From Roseovarius sp. M141 (lineage in GTDB: Bacteria > Pseudomonadota > Alphaproteobacteria > Rhodobacterales > Rhodobacteraceae), in assembly GCF_024355225.1 (NCBI RefSeq), contig NZ_VCNH01000008.1, positions 2,480,001 through 2,544,000 of the forward strand: 64,000 nucleotides of DNA, written 5' to 3'. The position numbers and the translations under genes are program-made. This document shows, piece by piece, positions 39,301-48,456 of the stretch; position 1 is the first letter of the stretch; the number at the start of each line of letters is the position of its first letter. The notes below the pieces were generated by a model. It saw only the letters and a program-made list of their open reading frames with translations, was not told the DNA's origin and ran no database searches.

Positions 39301-39717
39301 ATGACGCCCCTGCCCGCCCCCGTTGCAAAAGTTGTTACCCGGTGGCCTGACCGCGCGCAGGCCGCGTTTCACGTCATCCGCCGGATCGTCCTGAACGCGG
39401 CAGCATCCACACCGCCCGTCGGTGCACTGAGCGAAACCCTCAAATGGGGCGAGCCTGCCTGGCTGACGGGTGCCAGCCGCAGTGGCACGACCCTGCGCTG
39501 CGCATGGCAAAAGGCGGCGCCGGATCATATCGGTGTTTACGTCAATTGCCGCACCGACCTTGCTGAAACGATGCGCAGTATCTATCCGGGGACATTCCGC
39601 CATGAGGGCAGCCGCGGCCTGCTCATGCCGCTGGCCGCGCCGCTGCCCGAAGCGGCACTCGATCACTGCGCGCATCTGGCGCAAAGCTATCATCTGAGGA
39701 AAGGCCCAAGACCGTGA
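39301..39717 (+). CDS. DUF1801 domain protein
   Basis: 138 residues. The SETLKWGEPAWLTG segment near residue 42 and the following HIGVYVNCRTDLAETMRSIYPG match the DUF1801/YdhG fold, small soluble proteins of unknown function. No signal peptide. The last bases overlap a GTG start of the next gene (GTGA), suggesting co-translation. The 100 bases before it contain only a small GTCGCC-TGC-GGCGA hairpin. Confidence 0.8.
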   Translation: MTPLPAPVAKVVTRWPDRAQAAFHVIRRIVLNAAASTPPVGALSETLKWGEPAWLTGASRSGTTLRCAWQKAAPDHIGVYVNCRTDLAETMRSIYPGTFRHEGSRGLLMPLAAPLPEAALDHCAHLAQSYHLRKGPRP

Positions 39718-40364
39718 CAGACAAAGCGCAAACCGTCGCCCTTATCACCGGCGCCTCGCGCGGCCTTGGTGCCGCCCTCGCCGAAGAACTCGCCGCCGCG
39801 CACCACGTTGTCGCCGTCGCGCGCACCACCGGCGCGCTGGAAGAACTGGACGACCGCATTCAGGCAGCAGGCCACTCGGCCACGCTGGCGCCGATGGACA
39901 TCACCAATCCCGACGCGATGGCGCAGCTGTGCCGCAGCATCCATGACCGTTGGGGCGGTATCGCGATCTGGGCGCATACCGCCGTTCACGCCGCACCGCT
40001 CAGCCCGGCCATGTCACTGGATGCGCGCGACTGGGACAAATCGGTCGCCACCAACGTGACCGCGACGGGCCATCTGATCCCCTATATCGCGCCGCTTCTG
40101 GGCGAGGCGGGGCACGCCATGTTCTTTGAGGATTTCAAGGCAGGCGAGAAATTCGCCGGCGCCTATGGCGCCACCAAGGCCGCGCAGATCGCGCTGGCCC
40201 GCTCGTGGCAGGCCGAAAGCGCGCGCCACGGTCCCAAAGTGCATATCGTCAGCCCCGGCCCCATGGCCACGGCCACCCGCGCGCGGTTCTATCCCGGCGA
40301 GGATCGCGAGGCGCTGGCCAGCCCGCGCGATGCGGCGCGCCGCCTGATCGGCCTTCTGGGATAG
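39714..40364 (+). CDS. Short-chain dehydrogenase/reductase-like protein
   Basis: 216 residues starting with GTG 39714, overlapping the DUF1801 stop. The cofactor motif GASRGLG (near residue 14-20) and the YGATK catalytic Tyr-Lys (near 155-159) are present, but the usual Ser 13 residues before the Tyr is a Phe (HAMFFEDFKAGEKF), so it may be slow, use another residue, or not be a classical oxidoreductase. The fold is otherwise complete. Substrate unknown. Confidence 0.82.
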   Translation: MTDKAQTVALITGASRGLGAALAEELAAAHHVVAVARTTGALEELDDRIQAAGHSATLAPMDITNPDAMAQLCRSIHDRWGGIAIWAHTAVHAAPLSPAMSLDARDWDKSVATNVTATGHLIPYIAPLLGEAGHAMFFEDFKAGEKFAGAYGATKAAQIALARSWQAESARHGPKVHIVSPGPMATATRARFYPGEDREALASPRDAARRLIGLLG

Positions 40365-40424
40365 GCGCTTGCCGCTGTCGGCTGTGCCGTTTAGACAAGA
40401 GCAGGCAGGCTGGAGGGCGAAATC

Positions 40425-41207
40425 TTGCGCATCTTGATCACCAATGACGACGGCATCAATGCGCCGGGCCTTCAGGCCCTGCAAGAAATCGCCGACGCCC
40501 TGGCCGGCCCGGATGGCGAGGTGTGGTGCGTCGCGCCCGCGTTCGAGCAGTCGGGCGTCGGTCACGCCATTTCCTACACCCAGCCAATGATGGTCAGCGA
40601 ACTGGCCCCACGCCGATTTGCGGTGCAGGGCAGCCCCGCCGATTGCGTGCTGGCCGGGCTATACGACATCCTCAGGGGCAAGACCCCCGATCTGGTGCTG
40701 TCCGGCGTCAACCGGGGCAATAATGCCGCTGAAAACGCGGTCTATTCCGGCACGCTGGGCGCCGCGATGGAAGCCGCGTTGCAAGGCATCCGCGCCATCG
40801 CCCTCAGCCAGTTCTACGGACCCGCCAACCGCGATCTGGACGATACGTTCGACGCATCGCGCGCACATGGCCTCGATACCGTCCAGCGCCTGCTGGACAA
40901 AGGCGTCTGGACGCGGGACGATTACGGCATCTTCTACAACGTCAATTTCCCGCCAGTTCCCGGCAACGCCGTCAAAGGCCTGCGCGCCGCGCGGCAGGGC
41001 TTTCGCCGCGACATTGGTTTCGGTGTCGAGCCGCATGTTTCGCCCTCGGGTCGCCGGTTCCTGTGGGTTACGGGCGCGCCGCAGCAGCAGCCTACCAGCC
41101 CCGGATCGGACGCGGCGGTCAATCTCGAGGGCTACATCTCGGTCACGCCGATGCGCGCGGACCTTACCGCCCACGACATGCTGGAGCCGCTGAAAGCCAT
41201 CGAATGA
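40425..41207 (+). CDS. surE: 5'/3'-nucleotidase SurE
   Basis: 260 residues from TTG 40425, chosen because it gives the canonical [15 protein letters not shown] start and GGAGGG lies eight bases upstream. Metal ligands Asp8, Asp9, the Ser in [11 protein letters not shown] and Asn in [20 protein letters not shown] are present. Dephosphorylates nucleoside monophosphates and survival-related phosphates. First gene of the conserved surE-pcm-nlpD run; its stop overlaps pcm by ATGA. Confidence 0.95.
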   Translation: MRILITNDDGINAPGLQALQEIADALAGPDGEVWCVAPAFEQSGVGHAISYTQPMMVSELAPRRFAVQGSPADCVLAGLYDILRGKTPDLVLSGVNRGNNAAENAVYSGTLGAAMEAALQGIRAIALSQFYGPANRDLDDTFDASRAHGLDTVQRLLDKGVWTRDDYGIFYNVNFPPVPGNAVKGLRAARQGFRRDIGFGVEPHVSPSGRRFLWVTGAPQQQPTSPGSDAAVNLEGYISVTPMRADLTAHDMLEPLKAIE

Positions 41208-41863
41208 CCGAGGAAGACCCCGATATCGCCGAACGCAAAATGCAGTTTCTCTACGCGCTACGCTCGAAGGGGATCACGGATAACCGCGTGCTGGCCGCGA
41301 TGGAAAAAATCGACCGCGGCCCCTTTATCCGCGGCTATTTCTCGGACCGCGCCTATGAGGACATGCCGCTGCCCATCGCCTGTGGGCAGACGATCAGCCA
41401 GCCATCGATCGTGGGGCTGATGACACAGGCGCTCAAGCTCAGCCCGCGCGACAAGGTGCTGGAGGTCGGCACCGGCTCGGGATATCAGGCCGCGATCCTC
41501 AGCCTGCTGGTGCGCCGGGTCTATACGATCGACCGCCACAGGCGACTGGTGCAGGAAGCCAGCGCAATCTTTCAGACGCTGGATCTGAACAACATCACCG
41601 CCCTCACCGCCGACGGCAGCTTTGGTTTGCCCGAACAGGCACCGTTCGACCGCATCCTTGTGACGGCGGCCGCCGAGGATCCGCCCGGACCGCTCTTGGC
41701 CCAGCTGAAAATCGGCGGTATCATGGTGGTCCCGGTTGGCCAATCGGACAATGTGCAGCGGCTGATCCGCGTAACGCGCACCGACGCAGGCTTTGACTAT
41801 GACGAATTGCGCCCGGTACGCTTCGTGCCACTGGTCGAGGGGCTGGGCCGCGATACCGCCTGA
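41204..41863 (+). CDS. pcm: Protein-L-isoaspartate O-methyltransferase
   Basis: 219 residues. Repairs isoaspartyl damage in proteins using S-adenosylmethionine. The SAM-binding motif [15 protein letters not shown] (near 86-100), the [15 protein letters not shown] substrate loop and [15 protein letters not shown] are typical. It overlaps surE by four bases and precedes the NlpD-like gene, an arrangement conserved across proteobacteria. Confidence 0.95.
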   Translation: MTEEDPDIAERKMQFLYALRSKGITDNRVLAAMEKIDRGPFIRGYFSDRAYEDMPLPIACGQTISQPSIVGLMTQALKLSPRDKVLEVGTGSGYQAAILSLLVRRVYTIDRHRRLVQEASAIFQTLDLNNITALTADGSFGLPEQAPFDRILVTAAAEDPPGPLLAQLKIGGIMVVPVGQSDNVQRLIRVTRTDAGFDYDELRPVRFVPLVEGLGRDTA

Positions 41864-41927
41864 GGGCGCAGGACATTACAGACCAGCCCCGATACATATG
41901 GGGCCGAGCATGAGGACGAAGACCGAC

Positions 41928-43109
41928 ATGAGCAGTATCCAGCGCCCACAGATGCGACGCCGGCCCCGTATAACGATTTTGCTGGCCGGTACCTGCGCGC
42001 TGGCCCTCGCGGCCTGCGGCGACAACCCGGATTTCGACCTGCGCGGCCCTATCGGCGGCAGCCTGGACACGGCGGGCGCGGCGCGCGCGGCCACCGCCGA
42101 CAGACCGAAACCCGACGCACGCGGTATCATCTCCTACCCCGGCTACCAGGTCGCAATCGCGCAGCGCGGCGATACGCTCGCCAGCCTTGCCGCGCGCATC
42201 GGCGTCGACGCAAACCAGCTGGCGCGCTATAATGGCATCCAAACCGGAGACCCGCTGCGCCAGGGGGAGGTGATCGCCCTGCCGGGCCGTGTGGCCGAGC
42301 CGACAGGCCGCGATATCACCGACATCGCCGGCGCCGCGATCGACAGCGCCGGGCCAAGCCATATCGAAACCAGCACGCTGGCCCCCGCCTCCACCCCCAG
42401 CCAAGGCGGCGCCGAGCCTGTACGCCACCAGGTCCAGCGCGGCGAGACCGCTTATACCATCGCACGCCTCTACAACGTGCCAATCCGCAGTCTGGCTGAC
42501 TGGAACGGCCTCGGCAGCGATTTCGCGGTGCGCGAGGGCCAGTTTCTGATCATTCCCGTCACCCTGCCGGGGCAGCAAACGGCGGCGCGCGCGCCCTCGA
42601 CTGCGACTGAACTGCCCGGCGCCGGGTCACCCACGCCAGAGCCTCCGAGCGCGGCCAAGCCCCTGCCACCCGAGGATACCGTACCCGCAGCCGCAGCCAA
42701 GGCCGAAAAACCCAAGGACGCGCCCGATCTAGGCAAACAGCAGACCACCAACGCCAAGGCCCGGATGAGCTATCCGGTGCGCGGTGACATCGTGCGCCCC
42801 TACTCCAAAGGCAAGAATGACGGTATCGACATCGCCGCCAGCCCCGGAACCGCCGTCAAGGCCGCCGATGGCGGCACTGTCGCCGCCATCACCAAGGATA
42901 CCAAAGGCACGCCGATCATCGTGGTCAAGCACGCGAACAACCTGCTGACGGTCTATTCAAACGTGGCCAATGTCGCGGTCAAGACCGGCGATAGCGTGGC
43001 GCGCGGGCAAACATTGGCCAAGATCCCGACCAGCGGCGCCGCAGCAGTCCATTTCGAGGTACGCAAAGGCTTCGACAGCCTTGATCCGGTGCCCTACCTG
43101 ACCGAATAG
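41928..43109 (+). CDS. nlpD: NlpD-like lipoprotein, degenerate LytM
   Basis: 393 residues from ATG 41928 (in-frame ATGs at 41910 and 41898 are alternatives). A signal peptide ends in lipobox LAAC. Two LysM domains (about 65-110 and 160-205) bind peptidoglycan; a Pro/Ala-rich linker leads to an M23/LytM domain (about 275-390). Zinc ligands are lost: NDGIDIA replaces the HxxxD motif and AVHFEVR replaces HxH, as in Escherichia coli NlpD. So it should activate amidases rather than cut peptidoglycan itself. End of the surE-pcm-nlpD run. Confidence 0.9.
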   Translation: MSSIQRPQMRRRPRITILLAGTCALALAACGDNPDFDLRGPIGGSLDTAGAARAATADRPKPDARGIISYPGYQVAIAQRGDTLASLAARIGVDANQLARYNGIQTGDPLRQGEVIALPGRVAEPTGRDITDIAGAAIDSAGPSHIETSTLAPASTPSQGGAEPVRHQVQRGETAYTIARLYNVPIRSLADWNGLGSDFAVREGQFLIIPVTLPGQQTAARAPSTATELPGAGSPTPEPPSAAKPLPPEDTVPAAAAKAEKPKDAPDLGKQQTTNAKARMSYPVRGDIVRPYSKGKNDGIDIAASPGTAVKAADGGTVAAITKDTKGTPIIVVKHANNLLTVYSNVANVAVKTGDSVARGQTLAKIPTSGAAAVHFEVRKGFDSLDPVPYLTE

Positions 43110-43122
43110 ACCCGGGAAAAGA

Positions 43123-43153
43123 GGGCGCGCCGCCCATATCCTTGCGCGCGCCC
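43123..43153. terminator. Hairpin after nlpD
   Basis: GGGCGCGC (43123-43130) pairs with GCGCGCCC (43146-43153); GATCTTTC follows on the plus strand and CTCTTTTCCC on the minus. It lies between convergent genes and could act both ways. Confidence 0.6.
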
Positions 43154-43179
43154 GATCTTTCAATGTTCAAAAAATACTC
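43154..43179 (-). repeat. Hairpin repeat copy 4, conserved tail
   Basis: On the minus strand: GAGTATTT, three variable bases, GAACATTGAAAGATC, directly after the 12-base stem at 43180-43210. Identical to the tail of copy 2 (27669-27694) except for the variable bases. Confidence 0.65.
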
Positions 43180-43210
43180 ATGCTGCGCCGCCTGCAACGC
43201 GGCGCAGCAT
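43180..43210 (-). terminator. Terminator of the dehydrogenase gene
   Basis: ATGCTGCGCCGC and GCGGCGCAGCAT form a 12-base perfect stem with a 7-base loop, starting at the stop codon of the minus-strand gene and followed on that strand by GAGTATTTTTTG. A strong intrinsic terminator that is also the hairpin of repeat copy 4. Confidence 0.8.
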
Positions 43211-44082
43211 CAGCCGATCTCGCGCAACCGCTTGAACAGGCTCGATGTATCCCAGCGGCTACCGCCCATCTTTTGCACATCCTTGTAGAATTGATCGACC
43301 AGCGCCGTCACCGGAAGCGATGCGCCGTTCTCATCCGCCGTTTTGAGGCAGATCCCCAGATCCTTGCGCATCCAGTCAACGGCAAAACCATGCTCGAACT
43401 GATCGTCCAGCATCGTCTCGGACCGGTTCGCCATCTGCCAGCTGCCCGCAGCGCCCTGGCTGATCACTTCGACCACCGCGCGCCCGTCCAGCCCGGCCTT
43501 TTCAGCGAAATGCAGCGCTTCGCTGAGACCCTGCACCAACCCGGCTATGGCGATCTGGTTACACATCTTGGTCATTTGCCCCGAGCCCGATGCGCCGATC
43601 CGGCGGCACAGCTTGGCGTAGATCTGCATCACCGGCTCGGCCGCGTCATAGATCGGTGCATCGCCGCCGCACATGATCGATAGTTGGCCGTTTTCCGCCC
43701 CCGCCTGACCGCCAGATACCGGCGCATCGACGTAATTCAGCCCAGCCTCGTTTGCCGCCGCATATAGCTCGGCCGTCACGGCGGCGGAAACCGTAGTGTG
43801 ATCCACAAAGGTCGCGCCTGACGCCATCCCGGCAAACGCGCCATCCGTGCCCAGACAAACGCTGCGCAAATCGTCATCATTGCCAACGCAGGCCATGACA
43901 AAATCGGCGCCTGCCACCGCCTCGCGCGGAGTCGGCGCGCTGGCGCCGCCATGCTGGGCCACCCATTTATCTGCCTTGGCAGCGGTGCGGTTATAGACGG
44001 TCACGTCATGGCCGGCCGCACGCAAGTGCCCTGCCATCGGATAGCCCATTACACCCAGTCCCAGAAATGCCAGTTTCGCCAT
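43210..44082 (-). CDS. Beta-hydroxyacid dehydrogenase (HIBADH family)
   Basis: 290 residues. The N-terminal Rossmann motif FLGLGVMGYPMAGHL (near 5-19), the substrate motif DAPVSGGQAGAENGQL (near 118-133), the catalytic Lys in GSGQMTKMCNQIAIAG and the DLGICLKTA segment identify the 3-hydroxyisobutyrate/tartronate semialdehyde/glyoxylate reductase family. Which substrate it uses cannot be told; there is no catabolic context nearby. It is convergent with nlpD and ends in a strong terminator. Confidence 0.88.
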   Translation of the reverse strand: MAKLAFLGLGVMGYPMAGHLRAAGHDVTVYNRTAAKADKWVAQHGGASAPTPREAVAGADFVMACVGNDDDLRSVCLGTDGAFAGMASGATFVDHTTVSAAVTAELYAAANEAGLNYVDAPVSGGQAGAENGQLSIMCGGDAPIYDAAEPVMQIYAKLCRRIGASGSGQMTKMCNQIAIAGLVQGLSEALHFAEKAGLDGRAVVEVISQGAAGSWQMANRSETMLDDQFEHGFAVDWMRKDLGICLKTADENGASLPVTALVDQFYKDVQKMGGSRWDTSSLFKRLREIG

Positions 44083-44177
44083 GCGTCTTCTCCCCGTTCA
44101 CATTGCCGCCGGGGCCATTGTCTCGGGCCCCGTTTCTGACTATCCCCTGCGCCATTGGAAACGCAAGGCGGGGCGGC

Positions 44178-46667
44178 ATGGCGCAGGTGTTCAAATGGCT
44201 GATGCGGATCGCGGGGGCGCTGATCGCGCTGACCGTGCTATGCGTGATCGGCCTTTATTTCCTGCTGGCGCGGTCCCTGCCCGACTATGACAAGACGCTT
44301 GCCATTGGGGGCCTTGGCGATCCAGTCGAGATCGTGCGCGACAATGCCGATGTGCCGCATATCTTTGGCCAGTCCGAGGCGGACGTGTTTCAGGCGCTGG
44401 GATACGCCCATGCACAAGACAGATTGTGGCAGATGACGATCCTGCGCCGCACCGCTCAGGGCCGCCTGTCCGAGGTGTTCGGCCCTCGAAGCCTTGCCAT
44501 AGACAAACTGATGCGCCGCTTTGACATTTATGGCGCCGCCCGCGCATCCGTGCGCTGGCAGGATCCCGCCACCCGCGCCGCGCTGGAGGCCTATGCCCGC
44601 GGCGTCAACGCCCGCCTGACGGAAATCAACGACAGTGCCCTGGGCCGCGGCGCGCCCGAGATGTTCCTGTTCAACGCGCCCATCGCGCCATGGGTGCCCG
44701 CCGATTCCATTTCAATCATCAAACTGATGGCGGTGCAGCTATCGGGCCATATGCAGACCGAAGTGTTGCGCGCACGCACGTCGCTGGCGCTGGACGATCC
44801 GGCGCGGCTGGCCGATATCCTGCCCGACGCGCCCGGCAGCGGTATCGCGGCCTTGCCGAAATATGCCAGCTATTTCGCACCCGGCGCGCTTCCGCGCTTT
44901 GCCGAGGCGGCGCAGGCGGCGGCAGATCCGCTATCGCCCGTTCGGCCGCTCGCGCTAGCCGGGGCATCCAACGCCTTTGCCGCTGCGCCGTCGCGCTCGG
45001 CCTCGGGCGGCACGCTTTTGGCGAATGATCCGCATCTGGGCCTGACCGCCCCGTCCATCTGGTATCTGGCCCGGCTGGAGCTATCCACCGGCGGCGTCAT
45101 CGGTGCCACCATTCCGGGTGTGCCGTTGGTGCTGAGCGGGCGCAGCGACACGATGGGATGGGGCCTCACCTCGGCTTACCTTGACGATCAGGACGTCCAT
45201 ATTGAACAACTGAACCCGGAAAACCCCGAAGAGTACCGCACGCCGGACGGCTACGCCAAATTCGCCACGCGCGGGTCAATTATCCGGGTCAAGGGCGCGC
45301 AGTCCGTCACGCTGACCCTGCGCAGCACGGAAAACGGGCCAGTCCTGCCCGGCTCGCAATATGATCTGGCCGCGATCACCCCGCCGGGGCATGTCGCGTC
45401 GCTATCGTGGACCGCGCTCAGCCCGCGCGACACGACCATGAGCGCGGGCATTGACCTGATGCGCGCCGGTAGCATCGAACAGGCACTGGCGGCGGGCGAA
45501 AAATTCGTCGCGCCTGCGCAGGTGCTGACCGTGGTCGACGAAGGCCGGATCGCGATGAAGATGGTCGGCGCCATGCCGCGCCGCCACGCCGAACACGACA
45601 CACAGGGCCGCCTGCCCAGCCGGGGCTGGATCGCGCATAACCGCTGGCAGGGCCGGTCGCCCTATTCCGCCAACCCCGAATTCATCGACCCACCCGGCGG
45701 CATTCTGGGCAACACCAACAACAAGATCGTTGATCGCCCGTTTCCGTTGCATGTCAGCTACCATTGGGGTGATACACAGCGCGTCTATCGCTGGCAAAAT
45801 CTGATGCAGGGGCGCGAGGTTCATACACGCGACAGCTTTGTCGAGGCGCAGCTGGATACGGTCAGCTTCACCGCCCGCTCGCTGCTGCCACTGATCGGCG
45901 CGGATCTGTGGTTCACCGGCGAAAGCGCGCCCGAGGGCACTCCGCTGCGCCTGCGCCAGCGCGCGCTGGAGCTTCTGGCCGACTGGAACGGCGAGATGAA
46001 TGAACACCGCCCCGAGCCGCTGATCTATGCCGCGTGGCTGCGCGCCCTCGGTCAGCGTCTGGTGCAGGACGAACTGGGACCATTGGCCGAAGAATTCACC
46101 CATACCGACCCGGTTTTCGTCGAACGCGTCTTTCGCAACATCGACGGCGCGTCCGCGTGGTGCGACGTCAAGCAGTCCTCGCCCATCGAAACCTGCCCCG
46201 ACATCGCGCGGCTAGCACTGGATGATGCGCTGGTCTGGATCTCCGAGCGCTACGGCACCGCGCTGGAATCGCTGCGTTGGGGCGACGCGCATCAGGCGGT
46301 GCAGGATCACCCGGTGCTGGGAACGGTGCCGGGCCTGCGCTATTTCGTGAATATACGCCAATCGACAGGCGGCGGGGACAATACGCTGCAACGCGGGCGC
46401 ACCAGTGGCACCGGGCCGAACCCGTTTCAGAATGTGCACGCAGCGGGCTATCGCGGTGTCTATGATTTTGCCGATCCGGGCAGCAGCGTCTTTATCATTT
46501 CGACCGGTCAATCAGGCCATTTTCTCAGCCGGTATTACGACGATCTGGCGCAGTTATGGCGGCGTGGCGAATATATTCCGATGTCTCTGGATCCCGAACT
46601 GGCCCGCGCGGGGGCTGTCGGTGTGACAATCCTGACCCCGGCGGCGCCCCCGCAGGATGCGGATTAA
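44178..46667 (+). CDS. Penicillin acylase family Ntn hydrolase
   Basis: 829 residues from ATG 44178. A membrane-spanning N-terminus (about 10-32) is followed by the alpha chain region (VEIVRDNADVPHIFGQSEADVFQALGYAHAQDRLWQM). The autocatalytic Ser is in ALAGASNAFA (near residue 262), followed by TLLANDPHLGL of the beta chain; GNTNNKI and a C-terminal GGGDNTL/SGHFLS segment are typical. Family members hydrolyse amides, including N-acyl-homoserine lactones; the substrate here is unknown. Its TAA overlaps the convergent hflX stop (TTAA). Confidence 0.92.
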   Translation: MAQVFKWLMRIAGALIALTVLCVIGLYFLLARSLPDYDKTLAIGGLGDPVEIVRDNADVPHIFGQSEADVFQALGYAHAQDRLWQMTILRRTAQGRLSEVFGPRSLAIDKLMRRFDIYGAARASVRWQDPATRAALEAYARGVNARLTEINDSALGRGAPEMFLFNAPIAPWVPADSISIIKLMAVQLSGHMQTEVLRARTSLALDDPARLADILPDAPGSGIAALPKYASYFAPGALPRFAEAAQAAADPLSPVRPLALAGASNAFAAAPSRSASGGTLLANDPHLGLTAPSIWYLARLELSTGGVIGATIPGVPLVLSGRSDTMGWGLTSAYLDDQDVHIEQLNPENPEEYRTPDGYAKFATRGSIIRVKGAQSVTLTLRSTENGPVLPGSQYDLAAITPPGHVASLSWTALSPRDTTMSAGIDLMRAGSIEQALAAGEKFVAPAQVLTVVDEGRIAMKMVGAMPRRHAEHDTQGRLPSRGWIAHNRWQGRSPYSANPEFIDPPGGILGNTNNKIVDRPFPLHVSYHWGDTQRVYRWQNLMQGREVHTRDSFVEAQLDTVSFTARSLLPLIGADLWFTGESAPEGTPLRLRQRALELLADWNGEMNEHRPEPLIYAAWLRALGQRLVQDELGPLAEEFTHTDPVFVERVFRNIDGASAWCDVKQSSPIETCPDIARLALDDALVWISERYGTALESLRWGDAHQAVQDHPVLGTVPGLRYFVNIRQSTGGGDNTLQRGRTSGTGPNPFQNVHAAGYRGVYDFADPGSSVFIISTGQSGHFLSRYYDDLAQLWRRGEYIPMSLDPELARAGAVGVTILTPAAPPQDAD

Positions 46668-48013
46668 AGCGCGTCGAACTCGGCGCGCTGGCGGGGCGTC
46701 CAGCGCAACGTCAGGCGATAGCCATCCTCGCCCTGCGCTTCTTCCTCGATCAGGCCATGCTGGTGCAGCCATGCGCGCTGACGTCCCGCCGAAAATGGCA
46801 GCGACACCTCTTCGCGCCGGGCACCGCCGGTCAGTTTCTGCGCGATGCGATCAACCAGCGCCTGCATCCCCTCGCCGGTCACGGCTGACAGCGCCTGAAC
46901 GTCCTCATCCCGCTCGGCGCGGGTGATGAGCGCGTCATGTTCCTCGGGGTCGACCAGATCGATCTTGTTCCAGATCTCAAGGCGCGGGGTGTCTGAGCCG
47001 ACCTTGAGACTGGTCAGGATGTCCTCGACATCGGTTTTCTGCGTCTCGGTTTCGGGGTGGGCGATATCGCGCACGTGCAGGATCAGATCGGCGCTCAGCA
47101 CCTCTTCCAGCGTGGCGCGGAAGGCGGCGACCAATTCGGTCGGCAGGTCGGAAATAAAGCCGACCGTATCGCTGAGAATCACTTCGGGCCCGCCGCCGGG
47201 CAGCGCAATGCGCCGCATCGTCGGGTCCAGCGTGGCGAACAGCATGTCCTTGGCCATCACATCGGCGCCGGTCAGGTGATTGAAAAGCGTGGATTTTCCG
47301 GCATTGGTATAGCCGACCAGCGCAACGATGGGAAACGGCACCTTGGCGCGGGCGGCGCGGTGCAGGGTGCGCGTCTTGGCGACCTTGTCCAGCTGACGGC
47401 GCAGGCGCACAATGTGATCGTCGATGGCCCGGCGGTCCGCCTCGATCTGCGTCTCGCCGGGGCCGCCGACAAAGCCAAGGCCGCCGCGCTGCCGTTCCAG
47501 ATGGGTCCAGGCGCGCACCAGCCGCGTGCGCTGATAGCTGAGGGCGGCCATTTCCACCTGCAACACACCCTCGCGGGTTGCGGCGCGGTCGCTGAAAATC
47601 TCAAGGATCAGGCCGGTACGGTCCAGGATCTTGACCTCCCAGTCCTTTTCCAGATTGCGCTGCTGCACGGGGCTGACCGGGCCGTCGATCAGGACCAGCT
47701 CGATCTCGGCCTGCGCAAACTGGGCTTTCAGTTCGGCGATCTTGCCCTTGCCGAACAGCTTGCCGGGGTGGATCTTGGGCAGGCGCACGACGGTTCCACC
47801 CAGCACCTCAAGCCCCGGCAGGGCGTGGCCAAGGGCCACCGCCTCTTCCAGTGCCAGCGCCGGTTTACGCGCGTTGCTGCTGGATTTGTAGGTATCGGGG
47901 TGCAGGACCCATGCCCTTGTGTTGCGGGCACGGGTATCATTGGAGCGGGCATCACGCGCGTGCGGAACGTTCTCGTCGCCATCCTCGCCGTCGTCGATGA
48001 TATCATCGTTCAT
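46664..48013 (-). CDS. hflX: Ribosome-associated GTPase HflX
   Basis: 449 residues from ATG 48013 (a TTG one codon earlier is also possible). The N-terminal HflX domain (GKGKIAELKAQ, VLIDGPVSPVQQRNLEK) and the glycine-rich linker GGLGFVGGPGETQIEADRR precede the GTPase with G1 GYTNAGKSTLFN, G3 DTVGFI and G4 NKID. It splits or rescues stalled ribosomes. It follows hfq by 27 bases, the widespread hfq-hflX pair. Confidence 0.95.
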   Translation of the reverse strand: MNDDIIDDGEDGDENVPHARDARSNDTRARNTRAWVLHPDTYKSSSNARKPALALEEAVALGHALPGLEVLGGTVVRLPKIHPGKLFGKGKIAELKAQFAQAEIELVLIDGPVSPVQQRNLEKDWEVKILDRTGLILEIFSDRAATREGVLQVEMAALSYQRTRLVRAWTHLERQRGGLGFVGGPGETQIEADRRAIDDHIVRLRRQLDKVAKTRTLHRAARAKVPFPIVALVGYTNAGKSTLFNHLTGADVMAKDMLFATLDPTMRRIALPGGGPEVILSDTVGFISDLPTELVAAFRATLEEVLSADLILHVRDIAHPETETQKTDVEDILTSLKVGSDTPRLEIWNKIDLVDPEEHDALITRAERDEDVQALSAVTGEGMQALVDRIAQKLTGGARREEVSLPFSAGRQRAWLHQHGLIEEEAQGEDGYRLTLRWTPRQRAEFDAL

Positions 48014-48040
48014 CAAGTGAACCTTGGGGAATGGTGCGGA

Positions 48041-48280
48041 TCAGGCCGCATCATCACCATCATACAGGCTGATCGGCTGCGACGGCATGATCGTGGAAAC
48101 TGCATGTTTGTAAACCAGTTGCGACTGCCCGTCGCGGCGCAGCAGGATGCAGAAATTGTCGAACCAGGTAATGACACCCTGCAATTTCACGCCGTTGATC
48201 AGGAACACCGTCACCGGTGTCTTGGTCTTGCGCACTTGATTCAGAAACGCGTCCTGAAGGTTCTGCCGGTCAGTTGCCAT
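48041..48280 (-). CDS. hfq: RNA chaperone Hfq
   Basis: 79 residues, the compact alphaproteobacterial form. Sm1 ([35 protein letters not shown]) and Sm2 ([10 protein letters not shown], the usual YKHAISTI with Val) are clear, and the C-terminal tail is short. Hexamer that pairs small RNAs with mRNAs. GGGGA about six bases before ATG 48280. The 176 bases upstream to trkH hold no gene and probably carry the hfq promoter. Confidence 0.97.
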   Translation of the reverse strand: MATDRQNLQDAFLNQVRKTKTPVTVFLINGVKLQGVITWFDNFCILLRRDGQSQLVYKHAVSTIMPSQPISLYDGDDAA

Positions 48281-48456
48281 ATTTGGTCCCCAAATTCATT
48301 TTTTCTTGCAAGTGCCGCGGATCGGCATCGGATGGTTGTATCGTTACCAATATGATCCGGCACAACACGAGTTTCCAGCCCTAAAATCGAACGGTTGCAC
48401 ATAGTTGTCAGAATTGGGCAAATTGCTGCCGCCCCTGTGCCACCATGCCGGGTGTA

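Noticed and set aside
41898..41927. Earlier start of the NlpD-like gene at ATG 41898
   Set aside because: It adds charged residues before the signal peptide; 41928 gives the more typical lipoprotein signal, although 41910 cannot be excluded.
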